Positions 42,969 through 52,060 are shown, counted from the stretch's first letter. The stretch: DNA of 64,000 nt from JBBECE01 sp040881985 (GCA_040881985.1 JBBECE010000029.1:24345-88344); one strand, 5' to 3'. Numbers and translations: made by a program. The notes: generated from the letters alone by a model not told the origin.

Positions 42969-43832
42969 TCACCATTTCAGCGCCGGCATGAAGCCGCGCA
43001 CCCCGGCGCCGGCGGGGGCGAGAAGTGCGGCGACTTGGCGGGGGTCGGGGTCGTCTTTAGCGTCGAAATCCTGCGCATGGATGGCGCCGGCGATGAAGAG
43101 GAAATCAAGGCCGAAGGCGGCAGCGCCCTTGACGTCGGTCCTGACCGAATCCCCGATGGCGAGGAGTTTGTGCTTGTCGAGCGGGCGGCCCGCTGCCTTC
43201 GCCGCGAGCCGGACCGCCTCCTCATAGATCGGCGCAAAGGGCTTGCCGGCCATCAGCACCTCGCCGCCAAGTTTGCGATACTCCTCGCCGAGCGCGCCCC
43301 CGCAATAGACCAGGCGGTCGCCCTCTTCGACCATGATGTCGGGATTGGCGCAGATCATCGGCAGGCCGAGAGCCCGCCATGTGCACAATCGATCCGCGTA
43401 GTCGCCGGGAGTTTGATCGCCGCGGTCGAGATCGGTGACGACGATAGCGGCGGCCGCCTCGGCGCCGGCAAAACGCACACCGAGATCGGCGAATAGCGGC
43501 AGGTCGCGGTCGGGACCGACGCGAAGCAGCGGCCTGCCGGTATATTGACGTATGAGCGCGCGAGTGACATCGCCAGAGGAGACCATCGCGTCCCAGGCGG
43601 CGTGCGGCACGCCGATCGCGTCGAGATCGAGGGCGATCGAGGTGGCGGGGCGGGGTGAATTGGTGATCAGCACGACCGTCCCGCCTGCTTGCCGGAAGTG
43701 CTTCAGCGCGCCCACAGCCTGATCATCCGGATGCCGTCCATTATGGACGACACCCCAGACATCGCAGAGCAGCGCTTCATACTGACCCGCGAGCACGGAA
43801 AGGCCGGCAAGCAGCGGCATGGGCTGGGTCAT
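42969..43832 (-). CDS. HAD superfamily hydrolase, TIGR01459 type
   Basis: 287 residues, HAD subclass IIA with the nucleophile in LLCDVWGVVHNG, SNSP-like motif LITNSPRP, Lys in AGKPFAPIY and acidic motif IGDSVRTDVKGA. Related to NagD/glycerol-phosphate phosphatases; the substrate is unknown. Sits upstream of ribF, and FMN-related phosphatase activity is a possible but unproven link. Confidence 0.88.
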   Translation of the reverse strand: MTQPMPLLAGLSVLAGQYEALLCDVWGVVHNGRHPDDQAVGALKHFRQAGGTVVLITNSPRPATSIALDLDAIGVPHAAWDAMVSSGDVTRALIRQYTGRPLLRVGPDRDLPLFADLGVRFAGAEAAAAIVVTDLDRGDQTPGDYADRLCTWRALGLPMICANPDIMVEEGDRLVYCGGALGEEYRKLGGEVLMAGKPFAPIYEEAVRLAAKAAGRPLDKHKLLAIGDSVRTDVKGAAAFGLDFLFIAGAIHAQDFDAKDDPDPRQVAALLAPAGAGVRGFMPALKW

Positions 43833-43854
43833 CGGGCGAGGTTCGGAATGCCGT

Positions 43855-45159
43855 TCAGCGGCTCATCCGGAAGAGTGGTGCGTCGGGTTCCTCGCCGCCG
43901 GGCGCCGCGAGAAGATCGGCGCGGATCGGGGACGGCGGGGCGAGGTGCGTGCCCTCGGCGAACTTCACCCCGTCGTCGAGAAGGGAAAGGATTTGGGATT
44001 CGCTTTTGACATCGCGGGCGATGAGCGAAATGCCCGAGCGGGCGAGCCAGGCGGCAACGTCGGTGGAATGAAAATCGGTCAAGGTCTGCGGAGCGGCGAG
44101 GAATCTCTGCGCCTCGACCTTGATATAGGCGACCCCGATCCGGGCGAGTTCGGGGATTTCGAGGCGCAGCGAGCGGGCATTGTCGATGCAGATCGCCACA
44201 CCCTTGCCGGCAATGGCCTCGATCGCATCGCGCTCCGGGCCGGAGAGCGCGCGAAACTCACCGTCGTCGATTGCCAAGACCAGAAAATTGCTAACGGCGC
44301 GGTTGGCTTCCAGCACGCCGAGCAGCTGGTCACGGGCGTTCGGGTCGGTGAGGCTGGCGCGCGTCAACGGAACGAACAGCGTCGCCGGCTCGTTGCTGGT
44401 TCGAGCGCGCCGGACGATGGTGATGGCGGTCTCGATCAGGAGCCGCTCGATTCGGACGATCAACCTGCCACCGCCCTGGCGCGGCATATAATCGGGCGAA
44501 TCGGCGAGCTCGCCGTCCTCCAGCATCAGGCGCGGCACGAGGTCGTAGCCGTGGGTGCGGCGCTGCGGCAGGGTGAGAATCGGCTGCATATGGAAGATCA
44601 GCCGGTTCTCGTCGAGCGCCTGGCTCAACATCTCGACCGGAATGACCGGATAGGGCTCCGTTGTTGCGGCCGTCGCTTGAGCCGGACGCGACTGAGCGGG
44701 ACCGGGACGCCGCGCAGCGAAGCGCTCGTCGAGGTCGGCCAGGGTCTCGGCGACCTGGCGGACGACGGTACCCAGGACCGAAACATCGGCCTCGAGCACA
44801 TCGGTCCTGGTGCCGAGGTCGCGGGCGACCAGCGCGTCGAGCTTGGCGGAAATCGACTGGTCGGCGACCGAATCACGGGTGTGTAGGCGCGAGAGATCCT
44901 CGATCGCCTTTTCGAGCCGCAGTTCGGCGCGTCGACGCCCCTTGAGCTCGAGAGCAAGCCAGCAACCGAGGCCCGCAATCAGCACCAAAAGGGCGGCTTC
45001 TATGGGGGTGAAGCTCAGCCCGTAATAGACGATAGCGCCGACGCTGAAGCTGACGATCGCCACGAAAAGATAGACCAAAGCCCGCACCCCAACGCACCCC
45101 AATCGGCAAAAACGAAGCAGTTGGCGTGCGAATCCTAGCATCGCCGGGCGAAGGGTCAA
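43855..45159 (-). CDS. Membrane protein with degenerate EAL domain
   Basis: 434 residues: two membrane helices near the N-terminus (about 27-70), a coiled coil (about 72-150), then an EAL-fold domain (about 170-420). The catalytic set is gone: EAL reads YDL, DDFGTG reads DNARSL and EGVE is missing. It therefore should not cleave c-di-GMP but may bind it or a protein partner. Divergent from a sigma-54 activator gene 130 bases away and upstream of the HAD gene. Start could also be an internal GTG before LVYLFVAIV. Confidence 0.82.
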   Translation of the reverse strand: MTLRPAMLGFARQLLRFCRLGCVGVRALVYLFVAIVSFSVGAIVYYGLSFTPIEAALLVLIAGLGCWLALELKGRRRAELRLEKAIEDLSRLHTRDSVADQSISAKLDALVARDLGTRTDVLEADVSVLGTVVRQVAETLADLDERFAARRPGPAQSRPAQATAATTEPYPVIPVEMLSQALDENRLIFHMQPILTLPQRRTHGYDLVPRLMLEDGELADSPDYMPRQGGGRLIVRIERLLIETAITIVRRARTSNEPATLFVPLTRASLTDPNARDQLLGVLEANRAVSNFLVLAIDDGEFRALSGPERDAIEAIAGKGVAICIDNARSLRLEIPELARIGVAYIKVEAQRFLAAPQTLTDFHSTDVAAWLARSGISLIARDVKSESQILSLLDDGVKFAEGTHLAPPSPIRADLLAAPGGEEPDAPLFRMSR

Positions 45160-45288
45160 AGCAAGCTTTGGCGGCGTGGCGCCTGTGGGTTCAGATGGAT
45201 CGCAAACCCTTTGTTTACCCTAATTGACAACAATCCAGATCGCGCCCGACCGCCCAACGCGAGTCGGGGAACAGGGGGACAAGCCGAC

Positions 45289-46716
45289 ATGTCTGCCGGA
45301 ATGGGATCAGTCAGACAGACACGTATTCTCATCGTCGATCGCGATCCGGTGCTGGCTCGAGAGGTCTATCAGTTCACCGAACGGGCCTGGGCCAACGGGG
45401 CGCTCTGCGATCACGCTTCGAGCGGTCAGAACGGGCTGAAGGCGCTGCGCGGCGGGCGCTACGACGTGATCTTCGCGGACCTCGGGGCGCTGACCGATAT
45501 CGATCCGGAGCCCGAAGCCGGGCTCGGCCGGATCGCCAAGCTCGCCGGGGGCGCTTTGACGCTGGCGATGTCTCAGGGCGGCTCGGTCTCGATCGCGGTC
45601 GCTGCGATGCGGGCCGGCGCACATGACTATTTCGCCCGGCCGGTCGGCATCGACACTTTGTTTTCCCGCCTCGAAGAGATGGGCCAACGCCACGGCAAGC
45701 CTACCGCCACTCCGCACCGGCGGGTCGGCGAGGACATTTTCGGCTTTGCCGGTTTCGTCGGCCGGTCGGCGCAAATGCGGGTCGTCTATGAGCAGATCGG
45801 GCGGATCGCCAGCTCGTCGGCACCGGTCTTCATCACCGGGGAGAGCGGTACCGGCAAGGAGATCTGCGCCGAGGCGCTGCATAAAAAATCAGCCCGCGCT
45901 GGGGGGCCGTTCATCGCAATCAATTGTTCGGCGATCCCGCGCGACCTCATGGAAGCAGATATCTTCGGGGTGGCGCGCGGCGCCTTCACCGGGGCGCTCG
46001 AGGACCGCAAAGGCGCCGCCGAACATGCCGACGGCGGCATGCTGTTCCTCGACGAGATCGGCGAGCTCGATCTCTCTTTGCAGGCGAAACTGCTGCGCTT
46101 CCTGCAAACCGGCAGCATCTCGCGGGTCGGCGAGGCGGTGCCGCGACCGGTCGATGTGCGGATCGTCTGCGCGACCAACCGCAATCCGATGCAACTCATC
46201 GCCGAGAAGCGGTTCCGCGAGGACTTGTTCTACCGGTTGCATGTGCTGCCAATCTATCTGCCGCCGTTGCGGCAGCGCCCCGCCGACATCATGGCGCTCG
46301 CCGAGACGTTCCTGGCGGAATGCGCGATCGAGGAAGGCAAGCAGTTCGCCGGCTTCGACGCCGAGACCGCGGACCTGTTCCTCATCCGCGAATGGCCGGG
46401 CAACGTGCGGGAGCTGCAGAACCTCGTCCGCCGAATCGTCGTCATGCAGGACGGGGGCAAGGTGTCCGCGGGGATGGTCGAGGAAGCCGATTTTCAAAAC
46501 CATCCGCAACCCGAGATTGGCGAGGTTGCACGGCCGGCGCCGCGCAGCCGCGCGGTGATGCCGATGTGGCGGCAGGAACAGCGGATCATCGAGGAGGCGC
46601 TGGCCGCTTTCGGGGGGAATATTTCGCGCGCGGCGGCGGCCCTCGAAATCAGCCCCTCGACCATCTACCGCAAGAAGCAGAGCTGGCTGGGACTCGAACG
46701 CGGCAACGCCGCCTAG
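45289..46716 (+). CDS. Sigma-54-dependent response regulator
   Basis: 475 residues from ATG 45289, preceded by AGGGGGA. Receiver domain at 10-125 with DRDP and phospho-acceptor region FADLGAL; AAA+ domain at about 155-390 with Walker A GESGTGKE, sigma-54 contact GAFTGA and Walker B FLDEIGEL; Fis-type HTH at the end (GGNISRAAAALEISPSTIYRKK). Lacks an adjacent histidine kinase. Divergent from the degenerate EAL protein, so the two may share control. Target genes unknown. Confidence 0.92.
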   Translation: MSAGMGSVRQTRILIVDRDPVLAREVYQFTERAWANGALCDHASSGQNGLKALRGGRYDVIFADLGALTDIDPEPEAGLGRIAKLAGGALTLAMSQGGSVSIAVAAMRAGAHDYFARPVGIDTLFSRLEEMGQRHGKPTATPHRRVGEDIFGFAGFVGRSAQMRVVYEQIGRIASSSAPVFITGESGTGKEICAEALHKKSARAGGPFIAINCSAIPRDLMEADIFGVARGAFTGALEDRKGAAEHADGGMLFLDEIGELDLSLQAKLLRFLQTGSISRVGEAVPRPVDVRIVCATNRNPMQLIAEKRFREDLFYRLHVLPIYLPPLRQRPADIMALAETFLAECAIEEGKQFAGFDAETADLFLIREWPGNVRELQNLVRRIVVMQDGGKVSAGMVEEADFQNHPQPEIGEVARPAPRSRAVMPMWRQEQRIIEEALAAFGGNISRAAAALEISPSTIYRKKQSWLGLERGNAA

Positions 46717-48218
46717 TCGAACGGTTCCCGGAAGTCCGTGCCGAGCGTCAGGTCGAGGGTGAGGATCGGCGCATCGCCCTCGGGTACTGAAAGTCTGCCG
46801 AGCGGCTCGAAGGAGGCGAACCGGCCGGCAAGGCGCTGCAACACCTCCTCCGTCTGGATGGCACGGGTGACGATCACTGAGTCAAGGCCGACGAGCGTGC
46901 GCTGATCGAGGAGATCCGCAAAACCGCGCTGGTCGTTGCTGAGGACCGCGATGGGCTCGTGGGGCCGCACCGAAGCGTAGATGAGCGCGGCGTCAAACCA
47001 GGTGTTGGTGGCAAGGAAAGACTCGCCGGGCAGCCGTGCCTGGATAGAGGCCAGCGGTTCGCCGAGGCCCCGCCAGTCGGCGATGCTTTGCACGATCCAC
47101 GTCAGGCCGGAGCCGCCGGTCTGGGCGCGAAAGTTGCCAGTCAAGGCGGCCGAAAGGCCGATCAATAGGGCGACTGCCAGCGCCGATAGCGCCGCGAAAG
47201 CTATGCGCAGGCGCGCTTGCCAACCGGAAAAATCCGCAAGTAGCTGGCCCAGCAGGGGAAAAGCAAAAATCCAGCCCGACATCGGCCAATGAAAAAGGAC
47301 AGTCTGCCCGGCGAGCGCCAGGAAGTTGAAGAGCAGGATCGCGGGCAGCGCGAGCGCGGCGAGGAAGAGGAATTTTTCCTGACTTTCCAGGCCCTTGCGT
47401 AAAGCGATGATGAGGCCGGCCGCAAGTCCCCCCAGCGTCCAGGGCAAGAGATACAGCCCCTCCCCCGCCAGCGCGACGAGCAGCCGGAGGGGATCGACGG
47501 CGAGGACGCCGCCTGCCCTGCCGATCTGAAAAGCGAAAGAAATCCAGTCGTTAGCGGCGTTCCAGATGAGGACAGGCGTGAACATCAGCAACGCCAACGC
47601 CAGTGCGACCCAGGGTTGCCCTCTGGCGAGCCAATGCCGATGCGCGGGAGAGAAGATCAGGTAAGCCCCTGCGCCGGCGAGGAAAAGGACCGCGTGATAT
47701 TTCGACAGCATGGCCAGCCCGGCGGCAAATCCCAACGCCAGCCAGAGCCCCCAGCGCGGGCCCGGGCGCTCAACAAAAAGCAACCGCGCCAAGAGGTTAG
47801 CCGAGAGCAGCACGAAGAAAGTCAGCGGGCCGTCGGGGACAAGCCAACTTCCGGCGGAGACGAGGAAAAACGGCGCGAGCGTGAAGGCGAGCGCGGCCCA
47901 AATGCCGGCCTTTTCCGAGTAAAGCCGGGCAGTTAGCTCATAGAGCAGCCACGTCGAGCCGGTGAATAACAGCACGAACGGCAGGCGCAAGAGAATCGGC
48001 GGCAGGTCCGGGCCGAAAAGCGCCTGCAGCGCCCAGACGATCCAGAAGGCGAGGGGCGGATGGTCGTACCAGGAAAGCTGGAATTGCCGTGTAACCGCAA
48101 GCAGATAGGCCTCGTCGACGACGAGATTGAGAGTCCCGGCCAAAACCAGCCGAACGAGCGTCGAGACGATCAGAAGCGCGGCGATAAGGGCTTGCGGCGA
48201 CAGGGGAATTCGCTTCAT
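46713..48218 (-). CDS. GT39/ArnT-like membrane glycosyltransferase
   Basis: 501 residues from ATG 48218, overlapping the upstream GT2 stop (ATGA). About 11-12 membrane helices; the first loop has VDEAYLLAVTRQF and SWYDHPPLAFW, the acidic/HPP pattern of polyprenyl-phosphate sugar transferases (PMT/ArnT). It would use the lipid-linked sugar made by the coupled GT2-GtrA protein to modify an outer surface molecule, e.g. lipopolysaccharide. Acceptor unknown. Confidence 0.85.
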   Translation of the reverse strand: MKRIPLSPQALIAALLIVSTLVRLVLAGTLNLVVDEAYLLAVTRQFQLSWYDHPPLAFWIVWALQALFGPDLPPILLRLPFVLLFTGSTWLLYELTARLYSEKAGIWAALAFTLAPFFLVSAGSWLVPDGPLTFFVLLSANLLARLLFVERPGPRWGLWLALGFAAGLAMLSKYHAVLFLAGAGAYLIFSPAHRHWLARGQPWVALALALLMFTPVLIWNAANDWISFAFQIGRAGGVLAVDPLRLLVALAGEGLYLLPWTLGGLAAGLIIALRKGLESQEKFLFLAALALPAILLFNFLALAGQTVLFHWPMSGWIFAFPLLGQLLADFSGWQARLRIAFAALSALAVALLIGLSAALTGNFRAQTGGSGLTWIVQSIADWRGLGEPLASIQARLPGESFLATNTWFDAALIYASVRPHEPIAVLSNDQRGFADLLDQRTLVGLDSVIVTRAIQTEEVLQRLAGRFASFEPLGRLSVPEGDAPILTLDLTLGTDFREPFD

Positions 48219-49366
48219 CTCCAGGTGAAGACGCGGGTCACCGAGTAGTTGAAGACGACCGACATCAGCGCCCCGGCGATTCCGGCCAGATAGAGCGTCG
48301 GCTCCCAAGCGTAAATCATTGTAGCAACTGAGATATTTGCCAGGGTGCCGAAGCTGCAAATGCCGTAGAAGGTGAGCAGCCCGACCCAGAAGCGGCCGCC
48401 CCTAAGCCTTTGATCCGGATAGGTAAAATGGTTATTGAGGAGGAAATTCGAGGTCATGGCGACGAGCGTCGCGGCAAGCTGCGAGAGGGTAAAACTCCAG
48501 CCAAACCAAAGGTTTGCGACGGTGAGCGCGGCGAGATGCACGACGACGCCGGTGGCCCCGACCGCGGCGAACAGCAGGAAGGTCGCCGGCAGTAAACCCC
48601 CGGAAAACTTGGAGAAAAGCAGCCCGAGGAACTGCGCCGCCACGACCAGGTTCATTTTCGAAGTTCCGGCGAGCCTCGGCGCAAATTTGTACGGTATTTC
48701 GCGCAATTCCACGAACTTCTGCCATCTTTTCGCTGTCACCAGAATGTCGAAGAGGATCTTGAACCCGTCGGTCGAGAGTTCGCCGGCGACTTCGTCGAAG
48801 AGCGGCCGGCGCAGCAGAAAAAACCCGCTCATCGGATCGGTGATGTTGAGGCCGGTCGCCAGCCGCGCGACGCGATTGGCGAGGCGCGAGCCGAGTTGGC
48901 GGAGCGCCGAGAGCCCGCTCTCCGCCGAACCCTTTTCCAGAAAGCGCGAGGCAACGACGATATCGGCGCCGGCTTTCGCCTCGGCGAGCATCTTCGGCAG
49001 GATCGTCTCGTCGTGCTGGTGGTCGGCGTCGAGCACGGCGAGCCAGGGGGCGGCGCTCGCCGACATGCCCTCGATCAGCGCCGAGGCCAGCCCGCGCCGG
49101 CCGACCCGGCGGATGCAGCGCACGTCCGGCCGGCGGGCGGCGATCTCCTTGGCGAGCTCGGCGGTGCCGTCGGTTGAATCGTCGTCGACGATGATCAGCT
49201 CATGGGCGATGCCGGCGAGCGCGGCGTCGAGTTTGGCGATCAGGGGTTCGAGATTGTCGCGTTCGTTCAGCGTCGGGATGACGATCGAGAGCTCGCGCGG
49301 CGGCCAGGCCGGGGTATCGCTAGGTGAAGCGCCCTCGCTCACAGATTCTTCGGCCCGACCGTGCAT
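48215..49366 (-). CDS. Polyprenyl-phosphate glycosyltransferase, GT2-GtrA fusion
   Basis: 383 residues: GT2 domain (about 25-235) with IVIPTLNERDNLEP, DDDSTDGT and the LDADHQHDE metal site, like dolichol-phosphate mannose synthase/ArnC, fused to a four-helix GtrA domain (about 255-378). Such fusions load a sugar on undecaprenyl phosphate and help flip it. Coupled to the GT39-like gene. The A-rich run just before the ATG gives no clear ribosome site. Confidence 0.9.
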   Translation of the reverse strand: MHGRAEESVSEGASPSDTPAWPPRELSIVIPTLNERDNLEPLIAKLDAALAGIAHELIIVDDDSTDGTAELAKEIAARRPDVRCIRRVGRRGLASALIEGMSASAAPWLAVLDADHQHDETILPKMLAEAKAGADIVVASRFLEKGSAESGLSALRQLGSRLANRVARLATGLNITDPMSGFFLLRRPLFDEVAGELSTDGFKILFDILVTAKRWQKFVELREIPYKFAPRLAGTSKMNLVVAAQFLGLLFSKFSGGLLPATFLLFAAVGATGVVVHLAALTVANLWFGWSFTLSQLAATLVAMTSNFLLNNHFTYPDQRLRGGRFWVGLLTFYGICSFGTLANISVATMIYAWEPTLYLAGIAGALMSVVFNYSVTRVFTWR

Positions 49367-49632
49367 TTTTTTTGGTTCCCCGAATGGCGGGCCTTCAATT
49401 AGCGGGAAGGCGGTGGGGTGGCAAGGAAGGGGCGGGGTGATCGACCCATTCGATTGGCCCCCGCAATGTGGATCGCGCTGATTCTCATCCTGGGTCCTCG
49501 GGACGTGCCTGGCCTCGCGCCGGCCGGCTGCCCGAGGATGACGAAGGAAGGTAAGGCTGGATCACCCGATCAAGTCGGGTGATGAGGGAAATGGAGGGTC
49601 AAGCCCGAGTATGACGATTACGGCGGATGCCT

Positions 49633-49662
49633 CCTTGACTCTCTCGCCGCCCCGCCCTATCT
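49633..49662 (+). promoter_or_regulatory. Heat-shock type promoter of groESL
   Basis: CTTGACT at 49633-49639 and CCTATCT at 49656-49662 resemble the alphaproteobacterial RpoH consensus (CTTG, then CYTATNT) with a spacer of 19; the same boxes also pass as a weak sigma-70 promoter. The transcription start would fall just before the CIRCE element. Confidence 0.5.
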
Positions 49663-49675
49663 CCTCGTGACGGCG

Positions 49676-49702
49676 TTGGCACTCGCTAATCGAGAGTGCC
49701 AA
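49676..49702 (+). promoter_or_regulatory. CIRCE element (HrcA operator)
   Basis: TTGGCACTC-N9-GAGTGCCAA is a perfect 9-base inverted repeat with the exact N9 spacing of CIRCE; consensus is TTAGCACTC/GAGTGCTAA, and the single A-to-G change is matched by the compensating change in the other arm. Lies 37 bases upstream of groES. HrcA should repress groESL here. Confidence 0.93.
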
Positions 49703-49738
49703 CACGCCTCACCCGTCAGTCACATCAAGGGCAACGCA

Positions 49739-50032
49739 ATGAAATTCCGTCCCCTGCACGACCGCGTGGTCGTCGAGCGCGTCGACTCCGAAGAGAAGAC
49801 CGCCGGCGGCATCATCATTCCCGATACCGCCCAGGAAAAACCCTCCGAGGGCGTCATCATCTCGGTCGGACCCGGGGCTCGCGACGAGACCGGCAAGATC
49901 GTTCCGCCCGACGTCAAGAAGGGCGACCGGATCCTCTTCGGCAAATGGTCGGGCACCGAAGTCAAGATCAACGGCAAGGACCTCTTGATCATGAAAGAGT
50001 CCGACATCATGGGCGTGATCGAGAAGAAATAG
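49739..50032 (+). CDS. groES: Co-chaperonin GroES
   Basis: 97 residues from ATG 49739 (MKFRPLHDRVVVERV). GGIIIPDTAQEKPSEG mobile loop present; full usual length. Caps the GroEL ring during folding. Under CIRCE and a heat-shock promoter; 38 bases before groEL. Confidence 0.98.
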   Translation: MKFRPLHDRVVVERVDSEEKTAGGIIIPDTAQEKPSEGVIISVGPGARDETGKIVPPDVKKGDRILFGKWSGTEVKINGKDLLIMKESDIMGVIEKK

Positions 50033-50070
50033 CTCTCGCGCCCGTCTCAAGCCTCAAGGAGCACTCGCAA

Positions 50071-51714
50071 ATGGCCGCCAAGGAAGTCAAATTCTCCACC
50101 GAAGCCCGCGACAAGATGCTGCGCGGCGTCAATATCCTCGCCAACGCGGTCAAGGTGACGCTCGGCCCGAAAGGCCGCAACGTCATCCTCGACAAGTCGT
50201 TCGGCGCCCCGCGCATCACCAAGGACGGGGTGACGGTGGCCAAGGAAATCGAGCTCGAGGACAAGTTCGAGAACATGGGCGCCCAGCTGGTGCGCTCGGT
50301 CGCTTCGAAGACCAACGACGTCGCCGGCGACGGCACCACCACCGCGACGGTGCTGGCGCAGTCGATCGTCAACGAAGGCGTCAAGGCGGTGGCCGCAGGG
50401 ATGAACCCGATGGACCTCAAGCGCGGCATCGATCTGGCGGTCACCGACGTCGTCGAATATCTCGGCAAGATCAAGAAGACGATCTCCTCGAGCGCCGAGG
50501 TCGCCCAGGTCGGCTCGATCGCCGCCAATGGCGATTCGATGATCGGCGACATGATCGCCAAGGCGATGCAGAAGGTCGGCAACGCCGGGGTGATTACGGT
50601 CGAAGAGGCCAAATCGCTCGAAACCGAAACCGAGGTCGTCGAGGGCATGCAGTTCGACCGGGGGTACCTCTCGGCGTATTTCGTCACCAACACCGAAAAG
50701 ATGATCGCGGCACTCGAGGAGCCCTACATTCTGCTCCACGAAAAGAAGCTCTCGAACCTGCAGGCGATGCTGCCGGTGCTCGAGGCGGTGGTGCAGTCGG
50801 GCAAGCCGCTGTTGATCGTCGCCGAGGATGTCGAGGGCGAGGCGCTCGCGACCCTTGTCGTCAACAAGCTGCGCGGCGGGCTGAAGGTCGCGGCGGTCAA
50901 GGCCCCCGGCTTCGGGGACCGGCGCAAGGCCATGCTCGAGGACATCGCAGTCCTCACCGGCGGCCAGGTGATCTCGGAGGACCTCGGCATCAAGCTCGAA
51001 AACGTCACCCTCGACATGCTCGGCCGCGCCGCCAAGGTGTCGATCGACAAGGAGAACACGACCATCGTTGACGGCTCCGGCAAGAAGAAAGAGATCGAGG
51101 GCCGGATCAACCAGATCAAGGCGCAGATCGAGGAGACGACCTCCGACTACGACAAGGAGAAGCTGCAGGAGCGGCTGGCGAAGCTCGCCGGCGGCGTCGC
51201 GGTGATCAAGGTCGGCGGGGCGACCGAGACCGAGGTCAAGGAAAAGAAGGACCGGGTCGAGGACGCGCTCAACGCCACCCGCGCCGCGGTCGAGGAAGGC
51301 ATCGTCGCCGGTGGTGGGGTGGCCCTGCTCAGGGCATCGCTCAAACTGAAATCCAAGGGCGAGAACCCCGACCAGGAGGCGGGCGTCAATATCGTCCGCC
51401 GGGCCCTGCAAGAGCCGGTCCGGATCATCGTCCAGAACGCCGGCGACGAAGGCTCGGTGGTCGTCGGCAGGATTCGCGACCAGAAGTCCGAAACCTTCGG
51501 CTACAACGCCCAGACGGGCAAATTCGGCGACATGATCTCGATGGGCATCGTCGATCCGGTCAAGGTGGTGCGCACCGCGCTGCAGGACGCGGCGTCGGTT
51601 GCGGGCATGCTGGTGACGACCGAAGCGATGATCGCCGAGAAGCCGAAAGAGGAAACCCCGCAAATGCCGGGCGGCGGCGGCGGGATGGGCGGAATGGGCG
51701 GCATGGATTTCTGA
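50071..51714 (+). CDS. groEL: Chaperonin GroEL
   Basis: 547 residues from ATG 50071 after CAAGGAG. Carries the nucleotide site (GDGTTTATVLAQ), the AAVEEGIVAGGG signature and the flexible GGMGGMGGMDF tail. Strong preference for GC-ending codons fits high expression. Followed by an intrinsic terminator at 51745. Confidence 0.99.
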   Translation: MAAKEVKFSTEARDKMLRGVNILANAVKVTLGPKGRNVILDKSFGAPRITKDGVTVAKEIELEDKFENMGAQLVRSVASKTNDVAGDGTTTATVLAQSIVNEGVKAVAAGMNPMDLKRGIDLAVTDVVEYLGKIKKTISSSAEVAQVGSIAANGDSMIGDMIAKAMQKVGNAGVITVEEAKSLETETEVVEGMQFDRGYLSAYFVTNTEKMIAALEEPYILLHEKKLSNLQAMLPVLEAVVQSGKPLLIVAEDVEGEALATLVVNKLRGGLKVAAVKAPGFGDRRKAMLEDIAVLTGGQVISEDLGIKLENVTLDMLGRAAKVSIDKENTTIVDGSGKKKEIEGRINQIKAQIEETTSDYDKEKLQERLAKLAGGVAVIKVGGATETEVKEKKDRVEDALNATRAAVEEGIVAGGGVALLRASLKLKSKGENPDQEAGVNIVRRALQEPVRIIVQNAGDEGSVVVGRIRDQKSETFGYNAQTGKFGDMISMGIVDPVKVVRTALQDAASVAGMLVTTEAMIAEKPKEETPQMPGGGGGMGGMGGMDF

Positions 51715-51744
51715 GCCAGCCTAAACATTTCTGTCTGCGACAGG

Positions 51745-51775
51745 GCGGTCTCCAACGTTCGGGGGCCGCTTTTTT
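51745..51775 (+). terminator. Intrinsic terminator of groESL
   Basis: GCGGTCTCC-AACGTTC-GGGGGCCGC forms a nine-pair stem with two G-U pairs and a seven-base loop, followed at once by six T. It lies 31 bases after the groEL stop. Confidence 0.85.
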
Positions 51776-52060
51776 CTTGTTGGCGGGGGCGCCATTTCTC
51801 CCTCCCCCAGTAAGGGGGAGGGTTGGGGTGGGGGTTGTCTTCGTCTCGCCGGTTCGGTTTCCGCCGCTCCACCACCGGTCAACCCCCACCCGGCCCTTCG
51901 GGCCGACCTCCCCCTTTCGAGGGGAGGTGATCGCTGTTTCATTTCGGCGCGATTTCGTTCAAATCCCCACCTTGCCGCTCATTTTCCGGCAAGCCTTGCG
52001 GATCGACAATGGCGCAAGGCGACGGGCCGGATTTCGGTCCGTGATTTGGCGAGGTGGCAA
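51776..52060. other. Gene-free region after groEL
   Basis: About 285 bases without a credible gene. It holds one copy of the dispersed cloverleaf repeat (51798-51928) and then an A/T-richer tract (51938-51990) that probably has the promoter of the next gene. Confidence 0.5.
51798..51928. repeat. Dispersed cloverleaf-like repeat, copy 1
   Basis: Left hairpin (CCCTCCCCC ... GGGGGAGGG), long outer stem (GGGTGGGGGTT with AACCCCCACCC), small hairpin CGGCCCTTCGGGCCG and right hairpin ACCTCCCC ... GGGGAGGT. This copy has the longest spacer (about 40 bases) between the outer-stem arms. Two other copies lie at 54263 and 58429. Similar elements are scattered in many Rhizobiales genomes, judged from memory. 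Confidence 0.85.

Larger units (their letters stand above)
49367..49738. other. Gene-free region before groES with inverted repeats
   Basis: No coding frame here is credible. 49480-49620 contains a loose palindrome (TCATCCTGGG ... GCCCGAGGATGA) and a perfect one, ATCACCCGA-TCAAG-TCGGGTGAT at 49561-49583, resembling the CATCC/GGATG small palindromes scattered in rhizobial genomes. The groES promoter and CIRCE lie at its end. Confidence 0.5.

Noticed and set aside
50047..51663. Long minus-strand open frame antisense to groEL
   Set aside because: groEL is certain. The antisense frame is Asp/His/Leu-rich without domain signature.
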